In this document: positions 1 through 10,289 of the stretch, piece after piece
How the letters are laid out: each line of letters begins with the position of its first letter
How positions within the stretch are numbered: position 1 is the stretch's first letter
DNA from: Anaeromyxobacter soli
Lineage (GTDB): Bacteria; Myxococcota; Myxococcia; Myxococcales; Anaeromyxobacteraceae
Length of the DNA: 64,000 nucleotides
Assembly: GCF_022808855.1 (NCBI RefSeq)
Contig: NZ_JAKZLF010000015.1
Coordinates: 1 to 64,000, forward strand
Direction: 5' to 3'
The notes under the pieces: model-generated
What the model saw: the letters and a program-made list of their open reading frames with translations, nothing else
What the model was told of the DNA's origin: nothing
The model's database searches: none
Program-made: the position numbers and the translations under genes

Positions 1-1632
1 GGCCGCGGTGACGGCCGGGAGCGCGGGGGCCGGCCTCGCGCGCGGCGCGGCCGCCCTGGCGGGGCCCGGCGCGGCCGCGAGGCCCTGCTGCCTCGCGGGC
101 GCCCCCGGCGCGGCGGCTGCCGGCCGGGCCGAGGCGAGCCCGGGCACCTGGAAGAAGCGGGTGAGCTGCTGGAGCGCCTCGGCCTGGGAGGCCATCTCCT
201 CCGCGGTCGAGCTGAGCTCCTCCGCGGCGGACGCGTTCCGCTGCGTGACCTGATCGACGACCGCCATCGCGCGGGCGACCTGCTCCACGCCCTGCGACTG
301 CTCCTGCGACGCGGCCGCGACCTCCTGGACGAGCTCGGCGGTGCGCCGGATGGCCGGCACGAGCGCGGAGATGAGCCCCCCGGAGCGCTCGGCGACGCCG
401 ACGCTCGACCCCGCCATCGCGCCGATCTCCTTCGCCGCCTTCTGCGACCGCTCCGCGAGCTTGCGCACCTCGGTCGCGACCACCGCGAAGCCCTTGCCGT
501 GATCGCCCGCGCGCGCCGCCTCGATCGCGGCGTTCAGCGCGAGCAGGTTGGTCTGGTAGGCGATCTCCTCGACGATCGAGACCCGCTCGGCGATGCCGCG
601 CATGGCCACCACGGTCTCGCGGACCGCCGCGCCGCCCTCCTCCGCGTTCTGCGCGCCCTCCCGCGCGGTCGTCTCGGTGTGCAGGGAGCTCTCGGCGTTG
701 CGCGAGATCGACGCGTTCATCTCCTCGAGCGAGCTCGTCGTCTCCTCCACGCTCGCGGCCTGCTCGCCGGTGCCCTGCGAGAGCGCCTGCGAGGTCTCGG
801 AGACCTGGGCGGACGCGCTCGAGAGCGCCTCGGCGCCGGCGCGGACCTCGCCGATGACCTGCGCGAGCCGCGCCGTCATGTCGGCCATGGCCGCCTGCAG
901 CCGCCCGACCTCGTCCCGCCGGTCCACCGCGAGCCGCAGCGTGAGGTCGCCGCCCGCGATCCGCTGCGCCGCTTCGACCGCGCCGGCGAGCGGCACCGTC
1001 ACCGAGCGGGTCACGAGGGCCGCGAACAGCGCCGCGATCACGAGCGCCGCCCCGACGAGGGCGAGCGCCAGCGCGCGGGCGTCGGCGTAGGCCGCGTCCT
1101 GGCGGACCATGGCGGCCTCCATGCCGGCCTCCGCGCCCGCGACGATCCCGCCGCAGGTCTCCGCGAGCCGCTCGAGCCCCGGGTCGAGCTCGGTCTCCAT
1201 GGCCCGGACCGCCCCGGCACGATCGCCCGACTCGAGGAGCCGCTCGACACGCTCGTGGTGGAGCTCGACCTCGCCGAGCAGGCGCTGCGTCTCCCCGAGG
1301 GCGCGCAGGTCGCCCTCGCCGGCGAGCTTCGCGAGCCGGCCGCGGAGCTCCTCGGCCCGGCGCCGCGCCTCGTCGAGGCCGGCGACCGCGGTGCGGACCC
1401 CGGCGGCGTCGTCGGCGAGCAGCATCTCGTCGGCGAACGTGGAGATCGCGCGCGCCTCCTTCTCGAGGGCATGGGCGAGCTGCGCCTTCGTCCAGACTCC
1501 GCGCGCGATCTCCTCGTTCAGCCGGTGCATGTCGGCCATGGCGCGGAGCCCGAGGCCCCCGACGCCGACGAGAAACGCGCACAGGATCCCGAATGCGACG
1601 GTGAGGCGCGTCCCGATGCTGAGGTTCTTCAC
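1..1632 (-). CDS. Methyl-accepting chemotaxis protein (3' end outside window)
   Basis: Transmembrane chemoreceptor that signals to CheA/CheW. The frame is open from a GTG at 1632 (GGGAGG ribosome site 7 bases upstream) to the window edge, so the C-terminus is missing after 544 codons. Visible order: short N-terminus with a membrane helix (residues about 7-29), a helical periplasmic sensor region of about 150 residues resembling a four-helix-bundle domain, a second helix (about 183-205), a HAMP segment, and the methyl-accepting coiled coil. The signalling hairpin tip, with [15 protein letters not shown], lies near residue 360. The end is Ala/Pro/Arg rich. The ligand cannot be told from the sequence. 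No che genes are near, so it may be an orphan receptor. The family call is very secure. Confidence 0.95.
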   Translation of the reverse strand, partial: MKNLSIGTRLTVAFGILCAFLVGVGGLGLRAMADMHRLNEEIARGVWTKAQLAHALEKEARAISTFADEMLLADDAAGVRTAVAGLDEARRRAEELRGRLAKLAGEGDLRALGETQRLLGEVELHHERVERLLESGDRAGAVRAMETELDPGLERLAETCGGIVAGAEAGMEAAMVRQDAAYADARALALALVGAALVIAALFAALVTRSVTVPLAGAVEAAQRIAGGDLTLRLAVDRRDEVGRLQAAMADMTARLAQVIGEVRAGAEALSSASAQVSETSQALSQGTGEQAASVEETTSSLEEMNASISRNAESSLHTETTAREGAQNAEEGGAAVRETVVAMRGIAERVSIVEEIAYQTNLLALNAAIEAARAGDHGKGFAVVATEVRKLAERSQKAAKEIGAMAGSSVGVAERSGGLISALVPAIRRTAELVQEVAAASQEQSQGVEQVARAMAVVDQVTQRNASAAEELSSTAEEMASQAEALQQLTRFFQVPGLASARPAAAAPGAPARQQGLAAAPGPARAAAPRARPAPALPAVTAA

Positions 1633-1877
1633 GTGGTCCTCCCGCGGCTGCGTGCCGCGCGGGACCCCTTTGCGGGGCACGTGCCGCCGCGACGCGGCAT
1701 TCGACCGCAGCGGCCGCGCCGAATCCGTCAGTGACTTCGCCACGTTGGCGCAGCCGTCCCCGGTCCGCGGTGTCCGGGTGAACACCTACCCTGGGTCCCC
1801 GGTCGGGGCCAAGGCAGCGTCCCAGGGCCCTACGAGCGACGGGCGCAGCGGCGAGACCGCTCGCGCAAAAGGCGGCG

Positions 1878-2918
1878 TCAGGCGAGCTCGGGCACGTGCC
1901 GCGCGAGCACCCCTCGGAGCTCGGCGAGGTCGGGCCGCCGCGCGAGCGCGTCGCGCACGTAGCGCAGCGAGGCGGGGATGGAGACGAGGAAGCCGGGGTT
2001 CCCCTTCACGCGGTCGATGAAGACGAAGCGGCCCGCGTCCTTGAGCTTGCGCTGCACCGTGAGGAGGTCGAACACCTCGCGGAAGGGCTCGTACGCGAGG
2101 CGCGGCCCGCCCTCGGCGGCGAGGCGGTCGAGGTAGCGGCGGAGCATCGCCTCGACGAACGCGCCCTCGAGCTCGACGTAGCTGTCGCGCAGGAGCGCGA
2201 CGAGATCGTACTGGCGCGGGCCGAGGAGCGCGTCCTGGAAGTCGATCACCGCCTGCTCGCCGCCGGGCAGGACCATGAGGTTTCGCGACTGGTAGTCTCG
2301 GTGAGTGAATCCCTTGGGCTCCGCGTCGAGGGCGCGGGCGATCCGGTCGAAGTCGCGGTCCACCACCTCGCGCTCGCCCGGCGTGAGCGTCGCGCCCTTC
2401 CAGGCCTCGAGCAGCCACTCGCGGAAGTGATCGAGCTCCCAGCGGTAGAGGTCGAAGTCGAAGCTGCGCGTGAACGCGATCGAGCCCGCGGGGCGCGCCT
2501 CGGCGGCGGCGCGGAGCCGCGCGAGCTGGTCGACCGCGCGCTCGTAGAGCGGCGCCTTCGGGTCGCCGGCGAGCAGCCGCGTCTCCAGCATGTCGTCGCC
2601 GAGGTCCTCGAGGACCATGAGCCCCTCCGCCTCGTCGAAGGAGAGGATGCGCGGGACCCGGACGCCCAGGGAGGCGAGGTAGCGCTGCACGTCGACGAAC
2701 GGGTTCTCGGCGGGCGCCCCGCCCTTCGTCACCTCCTCGGGCTTCGCGTCGGGCGGGAGCACCATCACGACGTGGGAGGCGGGGGGCGCGCCGACGCGCC
2801 AGTAGCTCCGCAGCGAAGCATGGCCCGCGAGGCGCCGGACCGGCACGTCGCCGGTGGCGCGGCCGGTCGCGCGCGCGATCGCGCCGCGGAGGCGCGCTTC
2901 CGTCAGGGGATCGTTCAT
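1878..2918 (-). CDS. AmgK-like sugar kinase (aminoglycoside phosphotransferase fold)
   Basis: 346-residue kinase of the aminoglycoside phosphotransferase superfamily. Catalytic loop HRDYQSRN (H206, D208, N213) is followed by the metal site IDFQDA (D226) and the segment GPRQYDLVALLRDSY, which is typical of the COG3178/AmgK subgroup. Known AmgK proteins phosphorylate N-acetylmuramate and N-acetylglucosamine at the anomeric position in peptidoglycan recycling, usually with the nucleotidyltransferase MurU encoded alongside. No MurU-like gene is adjacent here, so the exact substrate is inferred. The ATG at 2918 follows an AGGAGAG ribosome site. The gene is divergent from the cystathionine beta-synthase gene. 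Confidence 0.8.
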   Translation of the reverse strand: MNDPLTEARLRGAIARATGRATGDVPVRRLAGHASLRSYWRVGAPPASHVVMVLPPDAKPEEVTKGGAPAENPFVDVQRYLASLGVRVPRILSFDEAEGLMVLEDLGDDMLETRLLAGDPKAPLYERAVDQLARLRAAAEARPAGSIAFTRSFDFDLYRWELDHFREWLLEAWKGATLTPGEREVVDRDFDRIARALDAEPKGFTHRDYQSRNLMVLPGGEQAVIDFQDALLGPRQYDLVALLRDSYVELEGAFVEAMLRRYLDRLAAEGGPRLAYEPFREVFDLLTVQRKLKDAGRFVFIDRVKGNPGFLVSIPASLRYVRDALARRPDLAELRGVLARHVPELA

Positions 2919-2962
2919 CTGGGTCGTCTCTCCTGCCCGTCGTCCGGAGCCGGCGGGTCGCG

Positions 2963-2992
2963 TTGACGGGGCTGGAACCGCCTGCCTATAAC
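2963..2992 (+). promoter_or_regulatory. Predicted sigma70-type promoter of cbs
   Basis: TTGACG at 2963-2968 and TATAAC at 2987-2992 are separated by 18 bases, giving five of six consensus matches in each box. The start codon of cbs lies 46 bases downstream of the -10 box. In such GC-rich sequence this match is unlikely by chance. Confidence 0.75.
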
Positions 2993-3038
2993 GCGCGGTC
3001 ACCGGCCGATCTGCCGCGGCGGCCTGGACGGAGCGCCC

Positions 3039-4418
3039 ATGCCCTACCACGAAGACGTCCTCTCCGCGATCGGCCACACCCCGCTCGTCCGGCTCCGCAA
3101 GCTCGTCGGTCCCGAGGACGCGACGGTGCTCGTGAAGCTCGAGTACCTGAACCCGGGCGGCTCCATCAAGGACCGGATGGCGGTGCACATCATCGAGAAG
3201 GCGGAGAAGGCGGGGCTCCTCCGCAAGGGCGGCACCATCGTCGAGAACACGAGCGGGAACACCGGCGTCGGCGTCGCCATCGCGGCGGCGGTGAAGGGCT
3301 ACCGCTGCATCTTCACGATGCCGGACAAGATGTCGAAGGAGAAGCAGGACACGCTGAAGGCGTTCGGCGCCCAGGTCGTCATCACGCCGACGAACGTGCC
3401 CGCCGACTCGCCGGACAGCTACTACTCGGTCGCGAAGCGCATCGCGGCGGAGACGCCGAACAGCTTCTACCTGAACCAGTACCACAACGTGGACAACATC
3501 GAGGCGCACTACCGGAGCACCGCGCCCGAGATCTGGGAGCAGACGGGCGGGCAGCTCGACGCCTTCGTCGCGGGGCTCGGCACCGGCGGGACGATGAGCG
3601 GGTGCGGGAAGTACTTCAAGGAGAAGAACCCCAGGATCCTGAACGTCGGCGCGGACCCGATCGGCTCCGTCTACCACTCGATGTTCAAGACCGGGAAGCT
3701 CTCGCAGCCGCACGTCTACAAGGTGGAGGGGATCGGCGAGGACATGATGTGCGGGGCCATGGACCTGTCGGTCCTCGACGACGTGCGCCAGGTGAACGAC
3801 CAGCAGGCGTTCACGATGGGTCGCCGCCTCGCCCGCGAGGAGGGCATCTTCGCCGGCGGCTCCTCGGGCGCCGCCGTCCACGTGGCCGTGCAGCTCGCCC
3901 GCGAGCTCGGCAAGGGGAAGACCATCGTCGTGCCCCTCCCCGACGGCGGCCGCGCCTACATCTCGAAGATGTACTCGGACGAGTGGATGCGCGACAACGG
4001 CTTCGCCCTCGACGGCGCGGAGCCGGTCGCGAGCGCCACCGTGAAGGACGTGCTCGGGCGCCGGCGCGGCGAGGTGATCACCGCGCGCAAGACCGACAAG
4101 GTCGAGGTGGTGGTCCGGGCGATGAAGGAGCACGACATCTCCCAGATGCCCGTGGTCGACGACGCGGGCCGCGCCATCGGGATGATCCACGAGTACGACC
4201 TGCTCAACTTCCTCATCGAGGGGAAGCACCGGCTCACCGAGCAGGTCGAGCCGCTCGTCCAGCCGCTGCAGGGCGTCGTCGGCGCCGACACGCCCGTCGG
4301 GCGCCTGCGCGACATCTTCAACGACGACCACGTCGCGGTGGTGAAGGAGGGCGACCGCGTGACGGGCATCGTCACGAAGATCGACCTCATCGAGTTCCTG
4401 GGCGAGCGGCTCAAGTAG
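3039..4418 (+). CDS. cbs: Cystathionine beta-synthase with C-terminal CBS domain pair
   Basis: PLP enzyme that condenses serine and homocysteine to cystathionine, the first step of reverse transsulfuration. The 459-residue protein has a fold-type II core with the PLP lysine in GGSIKDRM (K44), the SGNTGVG loop and a GTGGTMSG phosphate-binding loop. Residues about 330-459 form a pair of CBS (Bateman) repeats, which in the eukaryotic enzymes carry allosteric control. The N-terminal haem-binding extension of animal enzymes is absent. O-acetylserine-dependent activity cannot be excluded, but the following cystathionine lyase gene, 43 bases downstream, supports the transsulfuration role. The two genes probably share the promoter at 2963-2992. 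Confidence 0.93.
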   Translation: MPYHEDVLSAIGHTPLVRLRKLVGPEDATVLVKLEYLNPGGSIKDRMAVHIIEKAEKAGLLRKGGTIVENTSGNTGVGVAIAAAVKGYRCIFTMPDKMSKEKQDTLKAFGAQVVITPTNVPADSPDSYYSVAKRIAAETPNSFYLNQYHNVDNIEAHYRSTAPEIWEQTGGQLDAFVAGLGTGGTMSGCGKYFKEKNPRILNVGADPIGSVYHSMFKTGKLSQPHVYKVEGIGEDMMCGAMDLSVLDDVRQVNDQQAFTMGRRLAREEGIFAGGSSGAAVHVAVQLARELGKGKTIVVPLPDGGRAYISKMYSDEWMRDNGFALDGAEPVASATVKDVLGRRRGEVITARKTDKVEVVVRAMKEHDISQMPVVDDAGRAIGMIHEYDLLNFLIEGKHRLTEQVEPLVQPLQGVVGADTPVGRLRDIFNDDHVAVVKEGDRVTGIVTKIDLIEFLGERLK

Positions 4419-4461
4419 GCGCGCTCGACCGTCGGAGAGCCGTCGCAGGAGGCACACGCAC

Positions 4462-5628
<1,167 letters not shown>

Positions 5629-5642
5629 CTCCGCCGTCCGGC

Positions 5643-7097
5643 TCAGCCCTCCGCCCGCGCCGCCTCGGGCGCGGCGCTGCTCACCGGGAGGCGCGGGAAG
5701 CGCGTCGCGACGAGGAGCGCCGTCGCCGCGATGCCGGCGACGCTCCAGAACACGACGCCCATCGCCCCCTGCAGCGCGCCGCCCACCGCGGCGATCTCCG
5801 CCGGCGCGAGCGAGGCGCGCTCGGCGCCGAGCAGCTTCTCGGCGACGCCCGGCGCGGCGCCGGCGCGGCCGAGGGCCGCCGCGAGCACGGCGCCGAGGAG
5901 GCCGACCGAGAGCGTGCCGCCGATCGTCCGGAAGAACAGGGTGCTCGCGGTGGCCACGCCGCGCCGGTTCCAGGCCACGCTCGTCTGCACCGCGAGGATG
6001 AGCGGCGTGTTGGCGAGCCCGAGCCCGACGCCGTACGCGAAGGTGAGGACCTGCGGCACGAGCACGCTCGTCCCGGGCCTGAGGAGCAGCGCCAGCCCCG
6101 CACCCGCGACCGCGCTCGTCGCCAGGCCGCCGAGCAGGAGCCGCCGGTACCCGAGGCGCGGCAGGAGCCGGCCCGCGAGCGTGCTCGCGAGGGGCCAGCC
6201 GACGGCCATCGGCGCGATGGCCGCGCCCGCGGTGGTGGGCGAGCCGCCCAGGATGGCCTGCACCCAGAGCGGCACGTAGGTGACCATCGCGAGCATGGCC
6301 GCGCCGAGCAGCGCGCCGGTCGCGGACGAGACCGCCATCACCCGCTGCGCGAAGAGATCGAGCGGGAGGAGCGGCTCGGGCGCGCGCCGCTCCACCACGA
6401 GGAACGCCGCGAGCGCGGCCGCCGCGACGGGGAGCGCCGCGAGCCCCGCCGCGCTCGAGCGCGCCGCGGCGAGGAGCGCCACGACCGCCACGGAGAGGAG
6501 CGCGGCGCCGCCGAGATCGAGCCGGTGCGGGTGGCGCTCGGGGCGCTCGTGGTAGGCGACCGCCAGCACCGCGGCGCTCGCGAGGCCGAAGGGCAGGTTC
6601 ACCCAGAAGATCCAGCGCCACCCGAGCGTGTGGACGATGGCGCCGCCGAGCACCGGCCCGACGAGGCCCGCGATCCCCCACACCGCGCCGAAGATGCCCT
6701 GCATGCGCGCGCGCTCGCGGAGCTCGAACAGGTCGCCGATGATCGTGAGCGAGACCGGCTGGATCGCGCCCGCGCCGAGGCCCTGGATGGCGCGCCACGC
6801 GATGAGCGCGCCCATGCTCCCGGCGAAGCCGCACCCGCTCGACCCGAGCAGGAAGAGCGCGATCCCCGCGAGGAGTACGGGCTTGCGGCCGTGGAGGTCC
6901 GCGAGCTTGCCGTGGATGGGCACCGTGACCGTCGCGGTGAGCATGTACGCGGCGAAGGCCCAGGCGTAGAGGGCGAGCCCGCCGAGCTCGCCGACCACCG
7001 TCGGCATCGCCGTCGAGACGACCGTCATCTCCATGGCGGCGAGGAACGTGCCGAGGAGCACGGAGACCACGGTGAGGGGACGGCTCGTCGCGCGCAT
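5643..7097 (-). CDS. MFS drug-efflux transporter (EmrB/QacA, DHA2-like)
   Basis: 484-residue inner-membrane protein with about 14 hydrophobic helices, the number expected for the DHA2 drug:proton antiporter branch. The loop 2-3 motif appears as LADLHGRKPVLL and the family segment GLGAGAIQPVSLTIIGDLF follows. The start chosen is the ATG at 7097 (MRATSRPLTVVS); a longer frame reaching 7247 would run over the divergent gene at 7213. The ribosome site is weak. Export of toxic compounds by proton antiport is the family role; the substrate is unknown. It ends 14 bases from the convergent end of the cystathionine lyase gene. Confidence 0.88.
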   Translation of the reverse strand: MRATSRPLTVVSVLLGTFLAAMEMTVVSTAMPTVVGELGGLALYAWAFAAYMLTATVTVPIHGKLADLHGRKPVLLAGIALFLLGSSGCGFAGSMGALIAWRAIQGLGAGAIQPVSLTIIGDLFELRERARMQGIFGAVWGIAGLVGPVLGGAIVHTLGWRWIFWVNLPFGLASAAVLAVAYHERPERHPHRLDLGGAALLSVAVVALLAAARSSAAGLAALPVAAAALAAFLVVERRAPEPLLPLDLFAQRVMAVSSATGALLGAAMLAMVTYVPLWVQAILGGSPTTAGAAIAPMAVGWPLASTLAGRLLPRLGYRRLLLGGLATSAVAGAGLALLLRPGTSVLVPQVLTFAYGVGLGLANTPLILAVQTSVAWNRRGVATASTLFFRTIGGTLSVGLLGAVLAAALGRAGAAPGVAEKLLGAERASLAPAEIAAVGGALQGAMGVVFWSVAGIAATALLVATRFPRLPVSSAAPEAARAEG

Positions 7098-7212
7098 GGA
7101 GGCGGACCCCTTAGCGCCGCCTGGCGAGAAGGTCAATCCGGCCCCACCGCGCGCATCCCCGCGGGCTGCGCCTTCCCTGGCGCAGCGCACGTTCCGCGCT
7201 ACATTGCCGCGC

Positions 7213-9300
7213 ATGGTCTCCCCCGCCGCGACCGTGCTCACGCTCATGGCCCTCGCCCTCCCGCCCTCCCGCCCCGCGATCCCTCCCCCGCCGCAGGCGC
7301 TCCGCCCCGCCGCGGCCCGCGCCGTGAAGGCGCTCGTGGCGAGGCACGGCGAGGCCGAGCGCGCGCGGGCCGAGCGCGGCGTCGCCCAGGCCGCCGCGTT
7401 CTGGCGGCCCGCCGACGGGGACGCGAAGGCGTTCGAGGCGTTCTGCGCCGAGCACTTCCTCCCCGCGGGCGAGGCGCTCGACGCGACGTTTGCGCGCCTC
7501 GAGGCGTCGTTCGAGGCGCTCGACGGGCACGCCCTCGAGATCTCCCGCGAGCTGTCGCGCTACGCCCAGCTCGACGAGGGGCCGATGCGGCCGGTGGACG
7601 CGCTCCTCGCCGCCTACGACGCCTCGGCCCACGCGATCGACGACCTCTTCGAGGGCAAGGTCGCGTTCGTGGCGCTCCTCAACTTCCCGCTCACCACGCT
7701 CGACGAGCGGCTCTCGGCCGGCGCGGGCTGGTCGCGGCGCGCCTGGGCCGAGGCGCGGCTCGCGAACCGCTTCGCGCGGCGCGTGCCGGCGGCGGTGAAC
7801 CAGGGCATCGCCCGCGCCTCGGCGGACGCCGACCTCTACATCGCCGACTACAACCTCTTCATGCACCACGTGCTCGCCGAGGACGGGCAGCGCCTCTTCC
7901 CCAAGGGGAAGCGGCTCCTGTCCCACTGGAACCTGCGGGACGAGCTCAAGGCGCAGTACGCGCAGCCGGACGGCCTCGCGCGCCAGCGCGTGATCGCGAA
8001 GGCGATGGAGCGGATCGTCACGCAGACGATCCCCGCGGCGGTCGTGAACGATCCCGCGGTGGACTGGAACCCGTTCACGAACGAGGTGCGCCCCGCGCCC
8101 GCCGAGACGGTCGAGCCGGGCGCCGCCCCGCGCGCGGCGGCCGCGAAGGCCTCCGCGGCGCGCGAGCCGGACACCCGCTACGCGAAGATCCTCGCGAACT
8201 TCCGCGCGGTGAAGGCGGCCGATCCCTACTCGCCCTCCGCCCCCACCTACATCGCGCGGAAGTTCGAGCTCGAGCGCGAGATCCCGGAGGCGCGGGTCGT
8301 CGCGATGCTGGAGGAGGTGCTGGGCGCCCCCGAGATCGGGCGCATCGCGCGGCTCGTGGAGCAGCGCCTCGGGCGCAAGCTCGAGCCGTTCGACGTCTGG
8401 TACGCCGGGTTCAAGCCGCGCATCGAGCGGTCCGAGGCGGACCTCGACCGGCTGACGCGGAGCCGCTACCCCTCCGCGCTTGCGTTCGCGACGGAGCTGC
8501 CGGTCACGCTGCAGAAGCTCGGCTTCTCGGAGGAGAAGTCCCGCTTCCTTTCGGCCCACATCGCGGTCGATCCCGCCCGCGGCTCCGGCCACGCGATGGA
8601 GGCGGCCCGCCGCGGCGACCAGGCCCACCTGCGCACGCGCGTCGGTGCGGACGGCATGGACTACAAGGGCTTCAACATCGCGATCCACGAGCTCGGCCAC
8701 AACGTCGAGCAGACGTTCTCGCTCTACGGCGTCGACCACACCCTCCTGCGCGGCGTCCCCAACACCGCCTTCACGGAGGCGATCGCGTTCGTCTTCCAGG
8801 CGCGCGACCTCGAGGTGCTGGGGCTCCCGCCGCCGTCTGCCGACGCGAAGCGGGTCCTCGCGCTGAACGACCTCTGGGCCGCGTACGAGATCGCCGGGGT
8901 GGCGCTCGTCGACCTCGGCATGTGGCACTGGATGTACGACCACCCGAAGGCGACGCCGGCCGAGCTGCGCGAGGCGACGCTGCGCCTCGCGCGAGACGTG
9001 TGGAATCGCTGGTACGCGCCGGTGTTCGGCGTGCGGGACGTGCTCATCCTGGCGATCTACTCGCACCTCGTCTCGAACCTGCTCTACCTGCCCGACTACC
9101 CCATCGGCCACCTCATCGCGGCGCAGCTCGAGGAGCACCTCGAGAAGCTCCCGCCGGGCAAGCGGCTCGGCGACGAGATCGAGCGCATCACGATCCAGGG
9201 GACCCTCGCGCCCGACCTCTGGATGAAGGGCGCGACGGGCGAGCCGGTCTCGGCGCAGCCGCTCATCCGCGCCGCGGCGCGCGCGCTCGAGCGGAGCTGA
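7213..9300 (+). CDS. Probable exported HELGH zinc metallopeptidase, M3-like
   Basis: 695-residue protein. The zinc site is HELGH (H492, E493, H496) with a candidate third ligand E522 in NTAFTEAIAF. This spacing, and the position late in a long helical protein, resemble the M3 oligopeptidase (thimet/PepF) group. The N-terminus has a hydrophobic stretch then a proline-rich spacer, suggesting export. I chose the ATG at 7213; the upstream frame from 7033 overlaps the divergent MFS gene. The middle (about 300-325) is Ala-rich. M3 membership is inferred from the motif layout; it could be a separate uncharacterised gluzincin family. Substrate unknown. Confidence 0.7.
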   Translation: MVSPAATVLTLMALALPPSRPAIPPPPQALRPAAARAVKALVARHGEAERARAERGVAQAAAFWRPADGDAKAFEAFCAEHFLPAGEALDATFARLEASFEALDGHALEISRELSRYAQLDEGPMRPVDALLAAYDASAHAIDDLFEGKVAFVALLNFPLTTLDERLSAGAGWSRRAWAEARLANRFARRVPAAVNQGIARASADADLYIADYNLFMHHVLAEDGQRLFPKGKRLLSHWNLRDELKAQYAQPDGLARQRVIAKAMERIVTQTIPAAVVNDPAVDWNPFTNEVRPAPAETVEPGAAPRAAAAKASAAREPDTRYAKILANFRAVKAADPYSPSAPTYIARKFELEREIPEARVVAMLEEVLGAPEIGRIARLVEQRLGRKLEPFDVWYAGFKPRIERSEADLDRLTRSRYPSALAFATELPVTLQKLGFSEEKSRFLSAHIAVDPARGSGHAMEAARRGDQAHLRTRVGADGMDYKGFNIAIHELGHNVEQTFSLYGVDHTLLRGVPNTAFTEAIAFVFQARDLEVLGLPPPSADAKRVLALNDLWAAYEIAGVALVDLGMWHWMYDHPKATPAELREATLRLARDVWNRWYAPVFGVRDVLILAIYSHLVSNLLYLPDYPIGHLIAAQLEEHLEKLPPGKRLGDEIERITIQGTLAPDLWMKGATGEPVSAQPLIRAAARALERS

Positions 9301-9311
9301 GGTCCCTCGGA

Positions 9312-9330
9312 GCCGGCGGCAGCAGCCGGC
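9312..9330. terminator. Weak hairpin between convergent genes
   Basis: GCCGGC at 9312-9317 pairs with GCCGGC at 9325-9330 across a 7-base loop, in the 44 bases between the convergent genes ending at 9300 and 9345. No T-run follows on either strand, so intrinsic termination is uncertain. Confidence 0.3.
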
Positions 9331-9344
9331 CGGCGCGGGATCGT

Positions 9345-9632
9345 TCAGGCCCGCGCGGCGACGTCCCGGGCGCCTCCGCACATCCACGCGCGCGCCGCGT
9401 CGGCCGTGCCGATGAACATGCGCCGCGCTCCGGGCGCGTCGTCGTACATGAACACGAGGCCGTTCACGCGGAACGTCACCTCGAACTCGTCCCAGCCGAC
9501 GTCGCGCGCGTCGCACGGTTCTCCGGGCAGCGCGATCCACAGCCGCCCGCTCGCCTCGTCGCGGCACGGCCGGCCGCGCCTCGCCTCGGCCCAGTGCCGG
9601 ATCTCCGTGACCGCCTGCGTGGCGCGCAGCAT
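9345..9632 (-). CDS. Hypothetical protein, 95 residues
   Basis: No recognised family. A strong AGGAGG site precedes the ATG at 9632, which supports the gene and this start. The protein mixes charged and aromatic residues (HWAEARRG, WIALPGEP, WDEFEVTFRVNG, FMYDDAPGARRMFIG), looks folded and soluble, and has three cysteines. The alternating strand pattern in the C-terminal half suggests a small alpha/beta domain. It stands alone, convergent with the metallopeptidase gene. Function unknown. Confidence 0.7.
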   Translation of the reverse strand: MLRATQAVTEIRHWAEARRGRPCRDEASGRLWIALPGEPCDARDVGWDEFEVTFRVNGLVFMYDDAPGARRMFIGTADAARAWMCGGARDVAARA

Positions 9633-9724
9633 GTGAGGCCTCCTCGACGCGAGTGAGATCCATAACGCTCGAGCCCCCACGCGCACGCCCCGCCGCGGGC
9701 GCCTCCGATGCGCATCGTCCTCCC

Positions 9725-10078
9725 ATGGCCAACAACGAATGGACCGACAGCGCGGCGGATGCGGCGGCGAGGGCGGCGCAGCGTCGGGAGACCGGCGGGG
9801 CGAGCGTACCGGCCGGCGGGGCGCACGCCCCCGCGGACGTGACGATTCCCGGGCGGCCGGAGCAGGAGGGGCGGACGCCCGGCCGCGAGGTGGGCGCCGA
9901 CGTGAACGCTCCACCGAGGGCGGAGCCGGAGCAGCAGGTGCCAGGCCGGCGCGGTGCCGCTCCGGAGATCTCTCCGCCGGTGCGCGACCCGACCCCCGAG
10001 GAGGCGCCCGAGCTCCTGGGCGAACGCTCCGACTACCCGCTCCTCTACGGGGAGGACCCGGGCGACATCGGGCAGTGA
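9725..10078 (+). CDS. Small disordered hypothetical protein
   Basis: 117 residues rich in Ala, Gly, Pro, Glu and Arg, with no hydrophobic core, signal peptide or known motif. It is probably intrinsically disordered. The most distinctive part is the acidic C-terminal segment ending LLYGEDPGDIGQ. No clear ribosome site is seen before the ATG at 9725. The frame could be fortuitous, but codon positions show the GC bias of real genes here. The next gene also encodes a long disordered tail. Confidence 0.5.
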   Translation: MANNEWTDSAADAAARAAQRRETGGASVPAGGAHAPADVTIPGRPEQEGRTPGREVGADVNAPPRAEPEQQVPGRRGAAPEISPPVRDPTPEEAPELLGERSDYPLLYGEDPGDIGQ

Positions 10079-10289
10079 GCAGGTCGAGCGTGGCGCTCGC
10101 GCTCCCTTCGCGGGCCGGCGAGCGGGCGGGCGGCTCCGACGCAAGGGCCCGCTCCCGGACACCCCGGCGCCGGGGCCGGCGGTCGAGCGTCCTTCGCAGC
10201 GGGACGCCTCCTGCCGGAACCTCCGCGCCGCCGGTGCGCCGCGCGACGCCCCGTGGTTAGGCTCTGTTCGGATCGCGCGGGAGGGACCG

